A stretch of 24,507 nucleotides of DNA from an uncultured Lachnospiraceae bacterium (GTDB lineage: Bacteria > Bacillota > Clostridia > Lachnospirales > Lachnospiraceae), in NCBI GenBank assembly GCA_910579325.1, contig CAJTTU010000049.1, positions 1 through 24,507 on the forward strand, read 5' to 3'. Below the pieces are notes generated by a model. That model ran no database searches. It was not told the DNA's origin and saw only the letters and a list, made by a program, of their open reading frames with translations. How positions within the stretch are numbered: the first letter of the stretch is position 1; every line of letters starts with the position of its first letter. The position numbers and the translations under genes are program-made. Positions 1-7,410 of the stretch are shown piece after piece.

Positions 1-62
1 TTGGTATATTCATAGTTGCACTTATTGGATTATGCTACAATATTTTTAAACGTAGAAAGTAA
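1..62 (+). CDS. C-terminal fragment of a membrane protein (cut by window edge)
   Basis: In the frame starting at base 3 the sequence reads as a hydrophobic stretch (GIFIVALIGLCYNIF) followed by a basic tail KRRK and a TAA stop at 60-62. A hydrophobic helix ending in positive residues is the usual end of a membrane protein whose tail lies in the cytoplasm. A hairpin with T-run begins four bases after the stop, which supports a real gene end. Only about 19 codons are visible, so the family cannot be named. The stretch is AT-rich compared with the genes to the right, which may indicate a different origin. Confidence is moderate because the evidence is one short reading frame plus the terminator. 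Confidence 0.5.
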   Translation, partial: GIFIVALIGLCYNIFKRRK

Positions 63-65
63 ACG

Positions 66-108
66 AAAAAGGCAAAGAGCAAGATAATATCCTACTCTCT
101 GCCTTTTT
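66..108 (+). terminator. Rho-independent terminator, probably bidirectional
   Basis: The left arm is AAAAAGGCA plus AGAG (66-79) and the right arm is CTCT plus TGCCTTTTT (95-108), with one mismatch (A75/C99) and a 15-base loop. The T-run follows the stem on the plus strand, and the A-run at 66-70 gives a T-run on the minus strand. It can therefore end the plus-strand membrane gene and also catch minus-strand transcripts from the UPF0210 gene that stops at 255. Confidence 0.75.
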
Positions 109-173
109 TGCACCCTGTTTGTCAGCGTTGATGATAAGTTGTTGTGAATACTTCCTTATCAACGTAAAACTAA

Positions 174-210
174 TTGTTTTTGATACTTTTTGTGCTATAA
201 TTGATATAAT
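174..210 (+). promoter_or_regulatory. Sigma-A-like promoter on the plus strand without an obvious gene
   Basis: TTGTTT (174-179) and TATAAT (196-201) are 16 bases apart. A second overlapping reading is TTGATA (180-185) with TATAAT at 205-210, spacing 19. It points toward the 3' end of the UPF0210 gene, on the opposite strand. No convincing plus-strand gene follows. It may make an antisense or small RNA, be a relic of a lost gene, or be chance in an AT-rich stretch. Confidence 0.35.
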
Positions 211-254
211 TTTTACGTGTACCAGGCGACGCCGCCTTACCAATGGGAATAAAA

Positions 255-1619
255 TTAATTCTTAAAACTGTGAATCGGCGCAGGAATCCTCCCGCCCCGG
301 CTGATAAAAGCCTCGCAGCCATAAAGATTTACCGGCTGTACGGGCGCATAACCCAGAAGACCGCCAAACTCCACCGTATCTCCCACATCCTTGCCGATGA
401 CGGGAATCAGCCGGACCGCCGTGGTCTTCTGGTTAATCATGCCGATCGCCGCCTCGTCGGCGATAATGCCCGAAATCGTGGCGGGAGACGTACTGCCGGG
501 AATGGCGATCATATCCAGTCCCACGGAGCAGACACAGGTCATGGCCTCCAGCTTTTCCAGAGTCAGGGCTCCCTTCGACACCGCGTCGATCATCCCCTGG
601 TCCTCGCTGACCGGGATAAACGCGCCGCTCAGGCCGCCCACATAGGAGCTGGCCATCACGCCGCCCTTCTTCACCTGATCGTTTAACAGCGCCAGCGCCG
701 CCGTAGTTCCCGGCGCGCCCACGGATTCCAGGCCCATCTCCTCCAGAATCTCCGCCACGCTGTCCCCGATGGCAGGAGTCGGAGCCAGGGACAGATCCAG
801 AATACCGAAAGGAATGCCCATCCGCTCGGAAGCCTCCTTCGCCACCAGCTGGCCCACCCGTGTCACCTTAAAGGCAGTTTTCTTCACGGTCTCGCACAGC
901 ACCTCAAAATTCTCTCCTCTGACAGACTCCAGCGCATGCTTTACCACGCCGGGGCCGCTGACGCCCACATTCAGCACCGCGTCCGCCTCGGTAACGCCGT
1001 GGAAGGCGCCGGCCATAAAGGGATTGTCGTCAGGAGCGTTGCAGAATACCACCAGCTTGGCGCAGCCCAGAGAATCATTCTCTTTCGTCTCTTCTGCCGT
1101 CTTCTTGATGATCTCGCCCATCAGCTTTACCGCATCCATATTGATGCCGGTTTTGGTGGAACCCACATTGACAGAAGCGCATACCCGCTCGGTATCCCGC
1201 AGAGCCATGGGAATGGAACGGATCAGATTCTCATCCGCCTCCGTCATCCCCTTCGACACCAGTGCGGAAAAGCCGCCCAGGAAATTCACGCCGGTAGCAC
1301 GGGCCGCAGCGTCCAGCGTTTTCGCAATGGAGACAAAGTCGCCGGGAGTCTGACAGGCCGGACCGCCCACCAGAGCAATCGGGGTGACGGAAATCCGCTT
1401 ATTGACAATCGGAATCCCGTATGATAGCTCGATATCCTCCCCTGTCTTTACCAGATCTTTGGCTATCCTCGTAATTTTATTATATATATTCTGATTCAGC
1501 GTATTCAGATCGGCGTCACAGCAATCCAGAAGGCTGATGCCCAGCGTAATGGTACGCACGTCCAGCCGTTCCTGGTCGATCATGTTGTTGGTCTCATTTA
1601 CCTCAAATATATTTATCAT
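255..1619 (-). CDS. UPF0210 / PFL family protein (DUF711)
   Basis: This 454-residue protein has the opening typical of the UPF0210 family: a start near MINIFEV, then ERLDVRTITLGISLLDCCDA, and many glycine-rich loops. The start at 1619 is chosen because GGAGG lies just upstream (about 1625-1629) and because the 11-residue upstream extension is not family-like. Family structures are known but the reaction is not; the name 'PFL' reflects a distant structural relation to pyruvate-formate lyase and does not show that activity. I see no radical-type glycine motif that would support formate-lyase chemistry. It lies 92 bases downstream of the ACT-domain gene on the same strand, a pairing conserved in many Bacillota, so the two are probably one operon and may act together with the ACT protein as ligand sensor. 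Confidence 0.9.
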   Translation of the reverse strand: MINIFEVNETNNMIDQERLDVRTITLGISLLDCCDADLNTLNQNIYNKITRIAKDLVKTGEDIELSYGIPIVNKRISVTPIALVGGPACQTPGDFVSIAKTLDAAARATGVNFLGGFSALVSKGMTEADENLIRSIPMALRDTERVCASVNVGSTKTGINMDAVKLMGEIIKKTAEETKENDSLGCAKLVVFCNAPDDNPFMAGAFHGVTEADAVLNVGVSGPGVVKHALESVRGENFEVLCETVKKTAFKVTRVGQLVAKEASERMGIPFGILDLSLAPTPAIGDSVAEILEEMGLESVGAPGTTAALALLNDQVKKGGVMASSYVGGLSGAFIPVSEDQGMIDAVSKGALTLEKLEAMTCVCSVGLDMIAIPGSTSPATISGIIADEAAIGMINQKTTAVRLIPVIGKDVGDTVEFGGLLGYAPVQPVNLYGCEAFISRGGRIPAPIHSFKN

Positions 1620-1643
1620 AAAGCCTCCAAAACTGTGAAACAA

Positions 1644-1685
1644 ATTCCACAAAACGTTTCCGCAATATGGAGAAATTTGTGGAAT
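1644..1685 (-). other. Inverted repeat between the ACT-domain and UPF0210 genes
   Basis: ATTCCACAAA (1644-1653) is the exact reverse complement of TTTGTGGAAT (1676-1685), giving a 10-base-pair stem with a 22-base loop inside the 92-base intercistronic gap. A smaller near-palindrome CCTGTGACAGG follows at about 1690-1700. There is no T-run, so this is not a standard terminator. It may adjust the ratio of the two products through RNA stability, or be a protein-binding palindrome. Confidence 0.45.
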
Positions 1686-1711
1686 CTTCCTGTGACAGGA
1701 AAAACAATTTA

Positions 1712-1984
1712 TCAGATTCTGTGCATCTTCGTAAAAATATCCTCATGCTGGCAGCGAATCTTCACGCCGATCTCCGCACCCAGCTCATCCAGCTCCTTCA
1801 CCATATCCCCAAAGGGCTTCGGCGACTGGTTCACATCCACAATCATCATCATATTAAAATAATCCTGCACAATCGTCTGGGAAATATCCTCGATGTTCAC
1901 ATTGTTGGCAGCCAGATAGGTGCATACCCTGGCGATAATGCCTACTGTGTCTTTTCCTACTACGGTAATAATCGTTTTTTTCAT
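1712..1984 (-). CDS. ACT domain protein (UPF0237 family)
   Basis: This 90-residue protein is one ACT domain: a first strand KKTIITVVGKD, the helix region TVGIIARVCTYLAANNVNIEDIS, and a third segment MMMIVDVN. ACT domains bind amino acids or similar small ligands and usually dimerise. The GKD-T-VGIIA turn is the usual ligand-site loop. The start at 1984 is preceded by AGAGGA at a good distance; the longer frame to 2035 has no such site. It lies directly upstream of the UPF0210 gene. The partner arrangement suggests a ligand-controlled role for the pair, but what it senses is unknown. Confidence 0.88.
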   Translation of the reverse strand: MKKTIITVVGKDTVGIIARVCTYLAANNVNIEDISQTIVQDYFNMMMIVDVNQSPKPFGDMVKELDELGAEIGVKIRCQHEDIFTKMHRI

Positions 1985-2006
1985 GTTATCCTCTCTTTTA
2001 TTATAA

Positions 2007-2065
2007 TTCCGCAACTCTCCTCGCACAATGAGCATTTAGGGCTTATGCGGTTCGTTGCTGTTTTT
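2007..2065 (-). repeat. Dispersed GCAAC/GTTGC stem-loop repeat, copy A
   Basis: On the minus strand the copy runs from AAAACAGCAACG to GAGTTGCGGAA. The arms GCAAC and GTTGC pair, and inner CGCA/TGCG adds to the stem. Parts match copy B (8542-8629) and copy C (14128-14183). Its 3' arm runs into the TATAAT (minus, about 2001-2006) just upstream of the ACT-domain gene. Confidence 0.6.
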
Positions 2066-2072
2066 ATCAAAT

Positions 2073-2565
2073 TTAAACACGGATCGAAAATCCTTTGTAA
2101 ATACCAACCGTGATTTCCTCCCCGAAAGCATACTCCGTCATACTGTCGTCCTCAAACTGATAAACCGTGGTCACCTTCCTTTCCGGGTCAACCACCCAAT
2201 ACTCCCGGACGCCTGCCGTCCTGTATTTAAACAGCTTTTTATAGTAATCCATCGACCGGCTGGAAGGCGACACGATTTCGATAACCCAATCAGGCGCGCC
2301 GTCACAGCCCTGCTCCGATATTTTGTCTTTATCGCATATGACCGCAATATCCGGCTCCACGTAATTTCTGTTGTCGCTATTTAGAAATACGGCAAAGGGA
2401 GCTGCGAATACCTCGCATTCGCCATCATTTTCTTCAATATAATTATATATTTGATTACATAAATATACTAAAAGCCTCTGATGCCCCGTCCCCGTCAGGC
2501 AGGGAAAGAATATCTTCCACCGTATATTCATATTCTTCCTGTTTTCTCAATGCTTCCATCGACAT
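2073..2565 (-). pseudogene. Uma2-family (DUF820) endonuclease-like gene, internal deletion with frameshift
   Basis: The body (about 130 residues from HQRLLVYLCNQIYNYIEEN) is clear Uma2/DUF820: VEPDIAVICDKDK, GAPDWVIEIVSPSS, DYYKKLFKYRTAGVREYWVVDPE. These carry the acidic and lysine residues of a PD-(D/E)XK-like fold. The normal N-terminus exists but in another frame: ATG at 2565 after GGAGG (2567-2571) gives MSMEALRKQEEYEYTVEDIL and then SLPDG. The frames clash at about 2483-2497, where GACGGG is repeated. The family segment between 'LPDG' and 'HQR' (roughly 17 residues with the ELIDG strand) is missing. The 152-residue open frame to 2531 begins in an unnatural frame. The gene is therefore probably dead, or makes only a truncated product. 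Confidence 0.75.
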
Positions 2566-2835
2566 TCCTCCATATCCGTCATGACAACGCCTTTTCTGAA
2601 ACTTTGCCATAAATATTTACTAAAACTATACAACATAATGAAGCGAAAGAAAACCCCCACCGTAAACTTATGAGGAATTCCTTATGGAGAATTTGAGTAA
2701 TATTGTTTTGCATTATAAACCATATTTTGATAAAAAGCTATATGGAAATACATAAAATCAACATAAACTTAAAAAATGAGCGGCAACCATTGCCGGTGTC
2801 CGCTTCCTGTCCGGTGAGCTTCACCATCAAAAAAA
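2566..2835. other. Non-coding spacer between Uma2 remnant and SGNH gene terminator
   Basis: This stretch has no convincing gene; the small open frames on either strand lack ribosome sites and family signals. It is AT-rich and would hold the promoter of the Uma2 gene (minus strand), for which I can see only weak boxes, such as TTGTAT about 16 bases before TATGGC. A short palindrome centred on AGGAATTCCT lies near 2671-2686. Confidence 0.5.
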
Positions 2836-2867
2836 GACCGAAAAATCAAACCTGTGATTTTTCGGTC
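2836..2867 (-). terminator. Strong Rho-independent terminator of the sugar ABC operon
   Basis: GACCGAAAAATCA (2836-2848) and TGATTTTTCGGTC (2855-2867) form a perfect 13-base-pair stem with a six-base loop. On the minus strand the stem is followed by a run of seven T. It lies 18 bases after the stop of the SGNH gene and marks the end of the five-gene operon. Confidence 0.92.
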
Positions 2868-2885
2868 CCCAAAATAACCGACTGA

Positions 2886-3560
2886 CTATTTCTCCAATAT
2901 TTCCCGGATCTTTTTCTCCAGCGCCTTTGCCAGCTTCCGGTGATTTTCCTCATCCAGATGGATACTGTCCAGCTCCGAGGCCTGCGCATAGTCCCCGGCA
3001 TTCAGAAAATGACAGCCGTACTGTCCGGCAAACTTTTCATACAACCCGCCCAGCTGCCGGGACAGCTCCACACTGTTCCGGTCATACATGCCCCAGAAAT
3101 TCGATTTCTCGATCTGATCCCGAATCGGAGCCGGAGCCACCAGCAGCACCTCAGGCACTTTACGGTGTTCCCAGATATACGGATTCAGAATCACTTTCAG
3201 CAGCTCCTCCATAGCCCGGGCCACAACATCCGCGCAGGGATGAAAAGACACCTTGATATCATTGGTTCCCAGCATGATCACCAGCAGATCGATGGGCGAA
3301 TGGGACAATATACATGGATAAATGCTGTCCTTCCCATTGCAGTGCGGATATACCGGATCGGGAAACACGGTGGTTCTGCCGGGAAGCCCTTCCTCTGTCA
3401 CCCGATACTCCTTCTCACCCAGAAGTTTTTGCAGCACACAGGTCCAGCGGACCTCCTCGGAGAATCGCACCGTTTTTTCCGGATCCGCGTCCCAGGCCGG
3501 AACCCAGGCGGGATTGCAGCCATGAGTATTGGAATCTCCATAACATAAAATTCGTTTCAT
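2886..3560 (-). CDS. SGNH/GDSL hydrolase, MsAcT-like arylesterase/acyltransferase
   Basis: This 224-residue cytoplasmic protein has the SGNH blocks in order. Block I is KRILCYGDSNTHG with nucleophile Ser10, then the oxyanion glycine in EEGLPGRTT, block III is LGTND, and block V is DSIHLDEENH with the Asp-x-x-His pair. The pattern VRWTCVLQKLLG, EEGLPGRTT, and LLVIMLGTNDIK matches the group containing Mycobacterium smegmatis acyltransferase MsAcT, which hydrolyses small esters and transfers acyl groups. There is no signal peptide. The start at 3560 is chosen for the upstream AGAAGGGGTGG; the longer frame to 3605 adds a non-conserved piece. As the last gene of the sugar ABC operon it may remove an acetyl or other acyl group from the imported compound; the substrate is inferred, not seen. 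Confidence 0.88.
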   Translation of the reverse strand: MKRILCYGDSNTHGCNPAWVPAWDADPEKTVRFSEEVRWTCVLQKLLGEKEYRVTEEGLPGRTTVFPDPVYPHCNGKDSIYPCILSHSPIDLLVIMLGTNDIKVSFHPCADVVARAMEELLKVILNPYIWEHRKVPEVLLVAPAPIRDQIEKSNFWGMYDRNSVELSRQLGGLYEKFAGQYGCHFLNAGDYAQASELDSIHLDEENHRKLAKALEKKIREILEK

Positions 3561-3638
3561 CTGACCACCCCTTCTTTTATTCACGCAACAGCAGGCCAAA
3601 ATCATGCCGAATGACTCCGGCGGCTGCCATGGCGTATT

Positions 3639-4721
3639 TTACTTCCACCGAAGCAGACGATCTATAATCTTCTTCTGATTTTCCGGGTCTTTCTCAGGCA
3701 CGCAAAGATAAATACCTTTTGGCGACATACAATCCAAAAAAGGCTCCAGCTCATCGACCTGCAGATCGATCACCAGGCTCTTGCCGGCCGCCTGTATCTT
3801 TTTGATAAAATCGATCCACTGCATAATCGGCCTGTCATTTCCCACGCCCTGCACCCACTGAATCGCCCCGATTTCCGGAAGCTTCAGCAGCTCATCCACA
3901 TGCTTCGCAACCCCTTTGCCGTCCAGATGGAAAATATTGTACCGGAAGTGTTTCACCTCTTCTTTGATATAAGGCAGAGCAAAACGATTGAAAAATTCCG
4001 GCGATATCATGGCCCCCAGATCACAGCTGGGAATATGCATGGTATCGTAAAAAGGAATCTCCATCCAGGTGGAATACAGCTGTCCTTTACTTTCCAGCCG
4101 CTTATGGAACACATCCATCATGGGCAGAAAGGGCTCGAAGCACTTCTCCACCAGCCGGTCCACGAATTCCGCCTCGTCATACATATCCATGCAGATTTCC
4201 CCGGTCCCCCGGAAAGCGCAGGCACAGTCCAGGCTGGGGTGCATATCCGTATAGGCCACCATAAACCGGTGCTCACACCGCTCCAGCGCGTAATCCATCA
4301 GCTCCAGAATTTTCCGATAATACTCGCTTTCAGGCCGGAAATAAATCTTCCCCAGATCTTCCTCTCCATCCACGCAGGCTTCCATCCAGGAGGTCACCTC
4401 GCCGAATTCCAGCTCTCCGCCCAGAGAGGCGCCAAAAAAATTCGGCCCGATATTCGGGAAAAAGATGGGAAATGTCTCGCCCTGGAACACGTTGTTCTCC
4501 ACCCTTCTGACAAAGCTTTCCACCTGATATTCCGTGTCAAACCAGCGTTCCTTTAAGGTCTTCCATTTTTTATTTTCGTCGATTATGCCGTAAGCCTCAT
4601 TGTGCGCGGAAAACCGCACCGGCGCCCGGTCCAGGATTTCCCCGTCGTACCAGGCGTAGATCCGCTTCATACATTCCACAAAATCCGATTTTGTCTCCAA
4701 TTCCAAATCTCGAAATACCAT
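3639..4721 (-). CDS. UroD-fold (uroporphyrinogen decarboxylase-like) protein of unknown function
   Basis: This protein of about 360 residues has the length and late motifs of a UroD/cobalamin-methyltransferase-like barrel: HLDGKGVAKHVDELLKLPEIGAIQW at about residue 265 and the C-terminal GIYLCVPEKDPENQKKIIDRLL. It is unlikely to be the haem-pathway enzyme, since no haem genes are nearby. In Zn-dependent corrinoid methyltransferases (MtaA/MtbA) the corresponding motif is of the H-x-C-G type; here it is HLDG, so the usual Zn-Cys ligand is absent. The family recurs beside sugar ABC transporters in gut Clostridia (recollection, not checked). Start: ATG at 4721 has GAGGTGA about eight bases upstream; a GTG at 4733 is the alternative. 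The permease gene ends 35 bases upstream, so the genes are co-transcribed. Confidence 0.75.
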   Translation of the reverse strand: MVFRDLELETKSDFVECMKRIYAWYDGEILDRAPVRFSAHNEAYGIIDENKKWKTLKERWFDTEYQVESFVRRVENNVFQGETFPIFFPNIGPNFFGASLGGELEFGEVTSWMEACVDGEEDLGKIYFRPESEYYRKILELMDYALERCEHRFMVAYTDMHPSLDCACAFRGTGEICMDMYDEAEFVDRLVEKCFEPFLPMMDVFHKRLESKGQLYSTWMEIPFYDTMHIPSCDLGAMISPEFFNRFALPYIKEEVKHFRYNIFHLDGKGVAKHVDELLKLPEIGAIQWVQGVGNDRPIMQWIDFIKKIQAAGKSLVIDLQVDELEPFLDCMSPKGIYLCVPEKDPENQKKIIDRLLRWK

Positions 4722-4756
4722 GTCCGTTTTCACCTCTTTCCTGACGATTCTTCTTG

Positions 4757-5734
4757 TCAGCCCTTTACGACAGCCTTTGCTTTTTTGTCCTTGGAGCGGA
4801 TATCGATGGCCACCGCCGCTAAAAGCACGATTCCTTTAACCACCCGCTGCCAGTAATCGCTGATGTTCATCATCATCATGCCGTTTGCCAGAATTCCCAT
4901 AAAAATCACGCCGATGATTACCTTGGAAAGCTTTCCCTCTCCGCCGCTGACACTGACGCCGCCCAGAACCACCGCGGTAATGATATCCATCTCATAGCCG
5001 TCGCCGGCGTTAGGCTGTCCGCTGTTTACCCGGGACATCAGAATCAGTCCCGCCAGCGCTCCCATAAAACCGGCGAAACAGTAAATTTTATAAATTTCCT
5101 TTTTCACATTCACGCCGGAAAGCCTGGCCGTTTCCGGATTTCCGCCGATACCGTAGATACGCCGTCCGAATACTGTCCTGTTCAGAATGATATAGCCGAT
5201 CACAAATACTGCCACCATGATAATCATGGAAATCGGAATGATTCCGATATTGTTCTGTCCCAGAACTTTAAAGGACTCCGGCAGCCCATACACCGGCATG
5301 CCGCCGGAAATCAGATAAACGGCACCTCTGATGGAAATCATCATGCCCAGGGTGGTGATCATGGGCGGTATCCGCAGACCGTTGATACAGGTGGCGTTCA
5401 CCGCTCCCACCAGCACGCCCAGCGCCAGCACCGCCGGCACGGTGACAAAAACCGGCGTGCCGCCGCTCATCATTTTGGCTCCCGCCACTGCCGCCAGCCC
5501 GATCAGAGAGCCGATGGACAAGTCAATTCCCCCTGTCAGAATCACCATGGTCATCCCCACCGCGCAGATGCCCACGATGGAAATCTGTCTCGCTATATTG
5601 GAAAAATTATTGGCGCTGAAAAACGCCTTTGTCGAGACAGAAAAAAATATGGCCATGGCAATCAGGGCGATGAGAATTCCCGCGTCAGACCAGTCTATAT
5701 TTTCAAGTCTGCCTTTTCTTTCTTTCTCTTCCAC
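4757..5734 (-). CDS. Sugar ABC transporter permease, RbsC type
   Basis: This 325-residue integral membrane protein belongs to the ribose/galactose (RbsC/MglC) permease family. The hallmark TGGIDLSIGS is at residues 67-76, followed by many hydrophobic helices. NPETARLSGVNVKKEIYKIYCFAG holds the cytoplasmic coupling region, and VLGGVSVSGGEGK is the family glycine-rich loop near the end. It would form a homodimer channel with the double ATPase encoded just upstream. The start is a GTG at 5734 with AAGGGGAT eight bases before it; the open frame reaches back to 5857 but that extension overlaps the ATPase gene and looks unlike a permease N-terminus. Specificity (ribose, xylose, galactose or other) cannot be read from the permease. 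Confidence 0.9.
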   Translation of the reverse strand: MEEKERKGRLENIDWSDAGILIALIAMAIFFSVSTKAFFSANNFSNIARQISIVGICAVGMTMVILTGGIDLSIGSLIGLAAVAGAKMMSGGTPVFVTVPAVLALGVLVGAVNATCINGLRIPPMITTLGMMISIRGAVYLISGGMPVYGLPESFKVLGQNNIGIIPISMIIMVAVFVIGYIILNRTVFGRRIYGIGGNPETARLSGVNVKKEIYKIYCFAGFMGALAGLILMSRVNSGQPNAGDGYEMDIITAVVLGGVSVSGGEGKLSKVIIGVIFMGILANGMMMMNISDYWQRVVKGIVLLAAVAIDIRSKDKKAKAVVKG

Positions 5735-5840
5735 TTTTCTATCCCCTTTACGTTCCGCCAAAGTCCTTTCGAGGATTCTTAAATTTCGAAAGAACCCGCA
5801 GCGTTTTATATGTTCTTTTAACCTTTCGCAGCCGGACTTT

Positions 5841-7325
5841 CTACACGGCGGACGCATACCGCAGAATATCCTCCTGGGTTACATCCGACGCCTTTACCTC
5901 TCCGGTGATTCTTCCCTCCGCCATTATAATCACTCTGTCGCTCATGCCGAGCAGCTCCGGCAATTCGGAAGAAATCGTTATGATTACCTTTCCCTGCTCC
6001 GCCAGCTCATTCATCAGCTGATAAATCTCCTGCTTGGCCCCCACGTCGATTCCTCTTGTGGGCTCGTCGAAAATAATCACGTCGCATTTCATCAGCAGCC
6101 ATTTGGCCAGAATCACCTTCTGCTGATTGCCGCCGCTTAAATTTTTTACCAGCTGATCCATCGAAGGGGTTTTTATAGACAGTGCCTTAATCTGCGCGTC
6201 ACAGATTCCACGCTCCTTCTTTCTGTCCAGAATCCCCAGAACACCGGAAATTTCCGGCGCATAGGAAAACATGATATTTTCTTTTATGGAGAGATGAAGA
6301 AATGCTCCCTGCTGCTTTCTGTCCTCCGGAATCAGTACGATCCCGGAACGAATGGCATCCTCCGGGGAACGCAGCTTTAGTTTTTTTCCATGCATATAGA
6401 TTTCGCCGCTCTGTATGGGATCCGCTCCGTAAACCGCTCTGGCTGTCTCAGTCCGCCCTGCGCCCACCAGCCCGGCAAAGCCCAGCCGTTCTCCCCGGTA
6501 AGCGCTGAAAGACACATCTTTTAACAGCTCCGTATTCAGGTTTTTTACCTCCAGTACTTTCTCGCCTCTGTGGGCCGCAAAGGCCGGATAGGACTCTGTC
6601 AGCTCCCGGTTCACCATCAGACGGATCAGCTCTTCCTTACTGGTTCGCGCCACCGGCATGGTCTTTATGTAATGTCCGTCCCGGAATACGGATACACAGT
6701 CGCAGATCTCAAATATTTCCTCCAGCCGGTGAGAGATATAGATAATCGCGATCCCGTCGTCCCGCAGCTTTCTGACGATATCAAACAGGTATCTCAGTTC
6801 ATTGTTGGTCAGCGGAGCGGAGGGCTCGTCCATAATCATCACCTTCACGTTTCTGGAAAGAGATTTCGCGATCTCCACCAGCTGCTGATAACCCACGGAC
6901 AGGTTTTTTACCAGCATTTTCGGATCGATTCTGACTCCCAGCCGGTCAAGAACCTCTCCGGATTTCCGTTCCAAGTCCTTAAAATCGATCAGGCCGTTTT
7001 TTACCGTGTACCGGTTATAATAAATATTTTCCGCCACCGTCAGATGCTTTAACAGATTCAGCTCCTGATAGATAGCGGTAATGCCCAGGTCAAGGGCTTT
7101 CTGAGGAGAGTTATGCTCCACCCGGTTTCCCTCAAAATAAAGCTCTCCCGAAGTGGGCTGGATGGCGCCGGTGATTACCTTGATAAATGTGGACTTGCCG
7201 GCGCCGTTTTCTCCGACGATGGCATGGACTTCTCCGCTTCGAAAGCTTAACGACACATGGTCTAACGCCACCACGCCCGGATAGATTTTTGTAATATCTT
7301 TCAATTCTAATATTGTCTGATTCAT
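5841..7325 (-). CDS. Sugar ABC transporter ATP-binding protein, RbsA/MglA type (two ATPase domains)
   Basis: This 494-residue protein has two fused ABC domains. The first half has Walker A GENGAGKS (residues 38-45), the signature LSVGYQQ, and Walker B VMIMDEPSAPL. The second half has a degenerate P-loop GLVGAGRTE, LIPEDRKQQGAFL, LSGGNQQKV, and VIIFDEPTRGIDVGAK. This is the standard layout of simple-sugar importers, where the first half does most ATP hydrolysis. The start at 7325 is preceded by ACAGGGT; the frame reaching 7394 runs into the intergenic stem-loop and is not family-like. It lies between the binding protein (85-base gap) and the permease (106-base gap) and supplies energy to that importer. 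Confidence 0.93.
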   Translation of the reverse strand: MNQTILELKDITKIYPGVVALDHVSLSFRSGEVHAIVGENGAGKSTFIKVITGAIQPTSGELYFEGNRVEHNSPQKALDLGITAIYQELNLLKHLTVAENIYYNRYTVKNGLIDFKDLERKSGEVLDRLGVRIDPKMLVKNLSVGYQQLVEIAKSLSRNVKVMIMDEPSAPLTNNELRYLFDIVRKLRDDGIAIIYISHRLEEIFEICDCVSVFRDGHYIKTMPVARTSKEELIRLMVNRELTESYPAFAAHRGEKVLEVKNLNTELLKDVSFSAYRGERLGFAGLVGAGRTETARAVYGADPIQSGEIYMHGKKLKLRSPEDAIRSGIVLIPEDRKQQGAFLHLSIKENIMFSYAPEISGVLGILDRKKERGICDAQIKALSIKTPSMDQLVKNLSGGNQQKVILAKWLLMKCDVIIFDEPTRGIDVGAKQEIYQLMNELAEQGKVIITISSELPELLGMSDRVIIMAEGRITGEVKASDVTQEDILRYASAV

Positions 7326-7348
7326 TTTACCCTGTCCCTTTATCTGAG

Positions 7349-7385
7349 ACGGGGACAAAAACTGCACTCCCGCTTTTATCCCCGC
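7349..7385 (-). other. Intercistronic stem-loop between binding-protein and ATPase genes
   Basis: ACGGGGA with AAAA (7349-7360) can pair with TTTT and TCCCCG (7374-7385), with small mismatches. Such hairpins just after a binding-protein gene often protect its mRNA or partly stop transcription, giving more binding protein than membrane parts. There is no long T-run, so full termination is unlikely. Confidence 0.5.
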
Positions 7386-7410
7386 CTCCGGCAAATAATT
7401 CGGACTATTA

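Noticed and set aside
46..243. Minus-strand open frame of 65 codons in the AT-rich left strip
   Set aside because: It starts at TTG, has no good ribosome site, runs through the terminator hairpin and has no family-like sequence.
243..686. Plus-strand open frame downstream of the promoter at 174-210
   Set aside because: It lies almost wholly antisense to the UPF0210 gene and has shadow-type composition rich in His, Arg and Gly.
255..1619. Pyruvate-formate lyase activity for the 'PFL family' gene
   Set aside because: The UPF0210 family is not a formate lyase; no glycyl-radical motif is seen and no activating enzyme is nearby.
2703..2885. Plus-strand open frame of 60 codons
   Set aside because: It reads through the operon terminator and has no ribosome site.
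3639..4721. hemE (true uroporphyrinogen decarboxylase)
   Set aside because: Sequence motifs differ from haem-pathway UroD, and the gene sits in a sugar transport operon with no haem genes.
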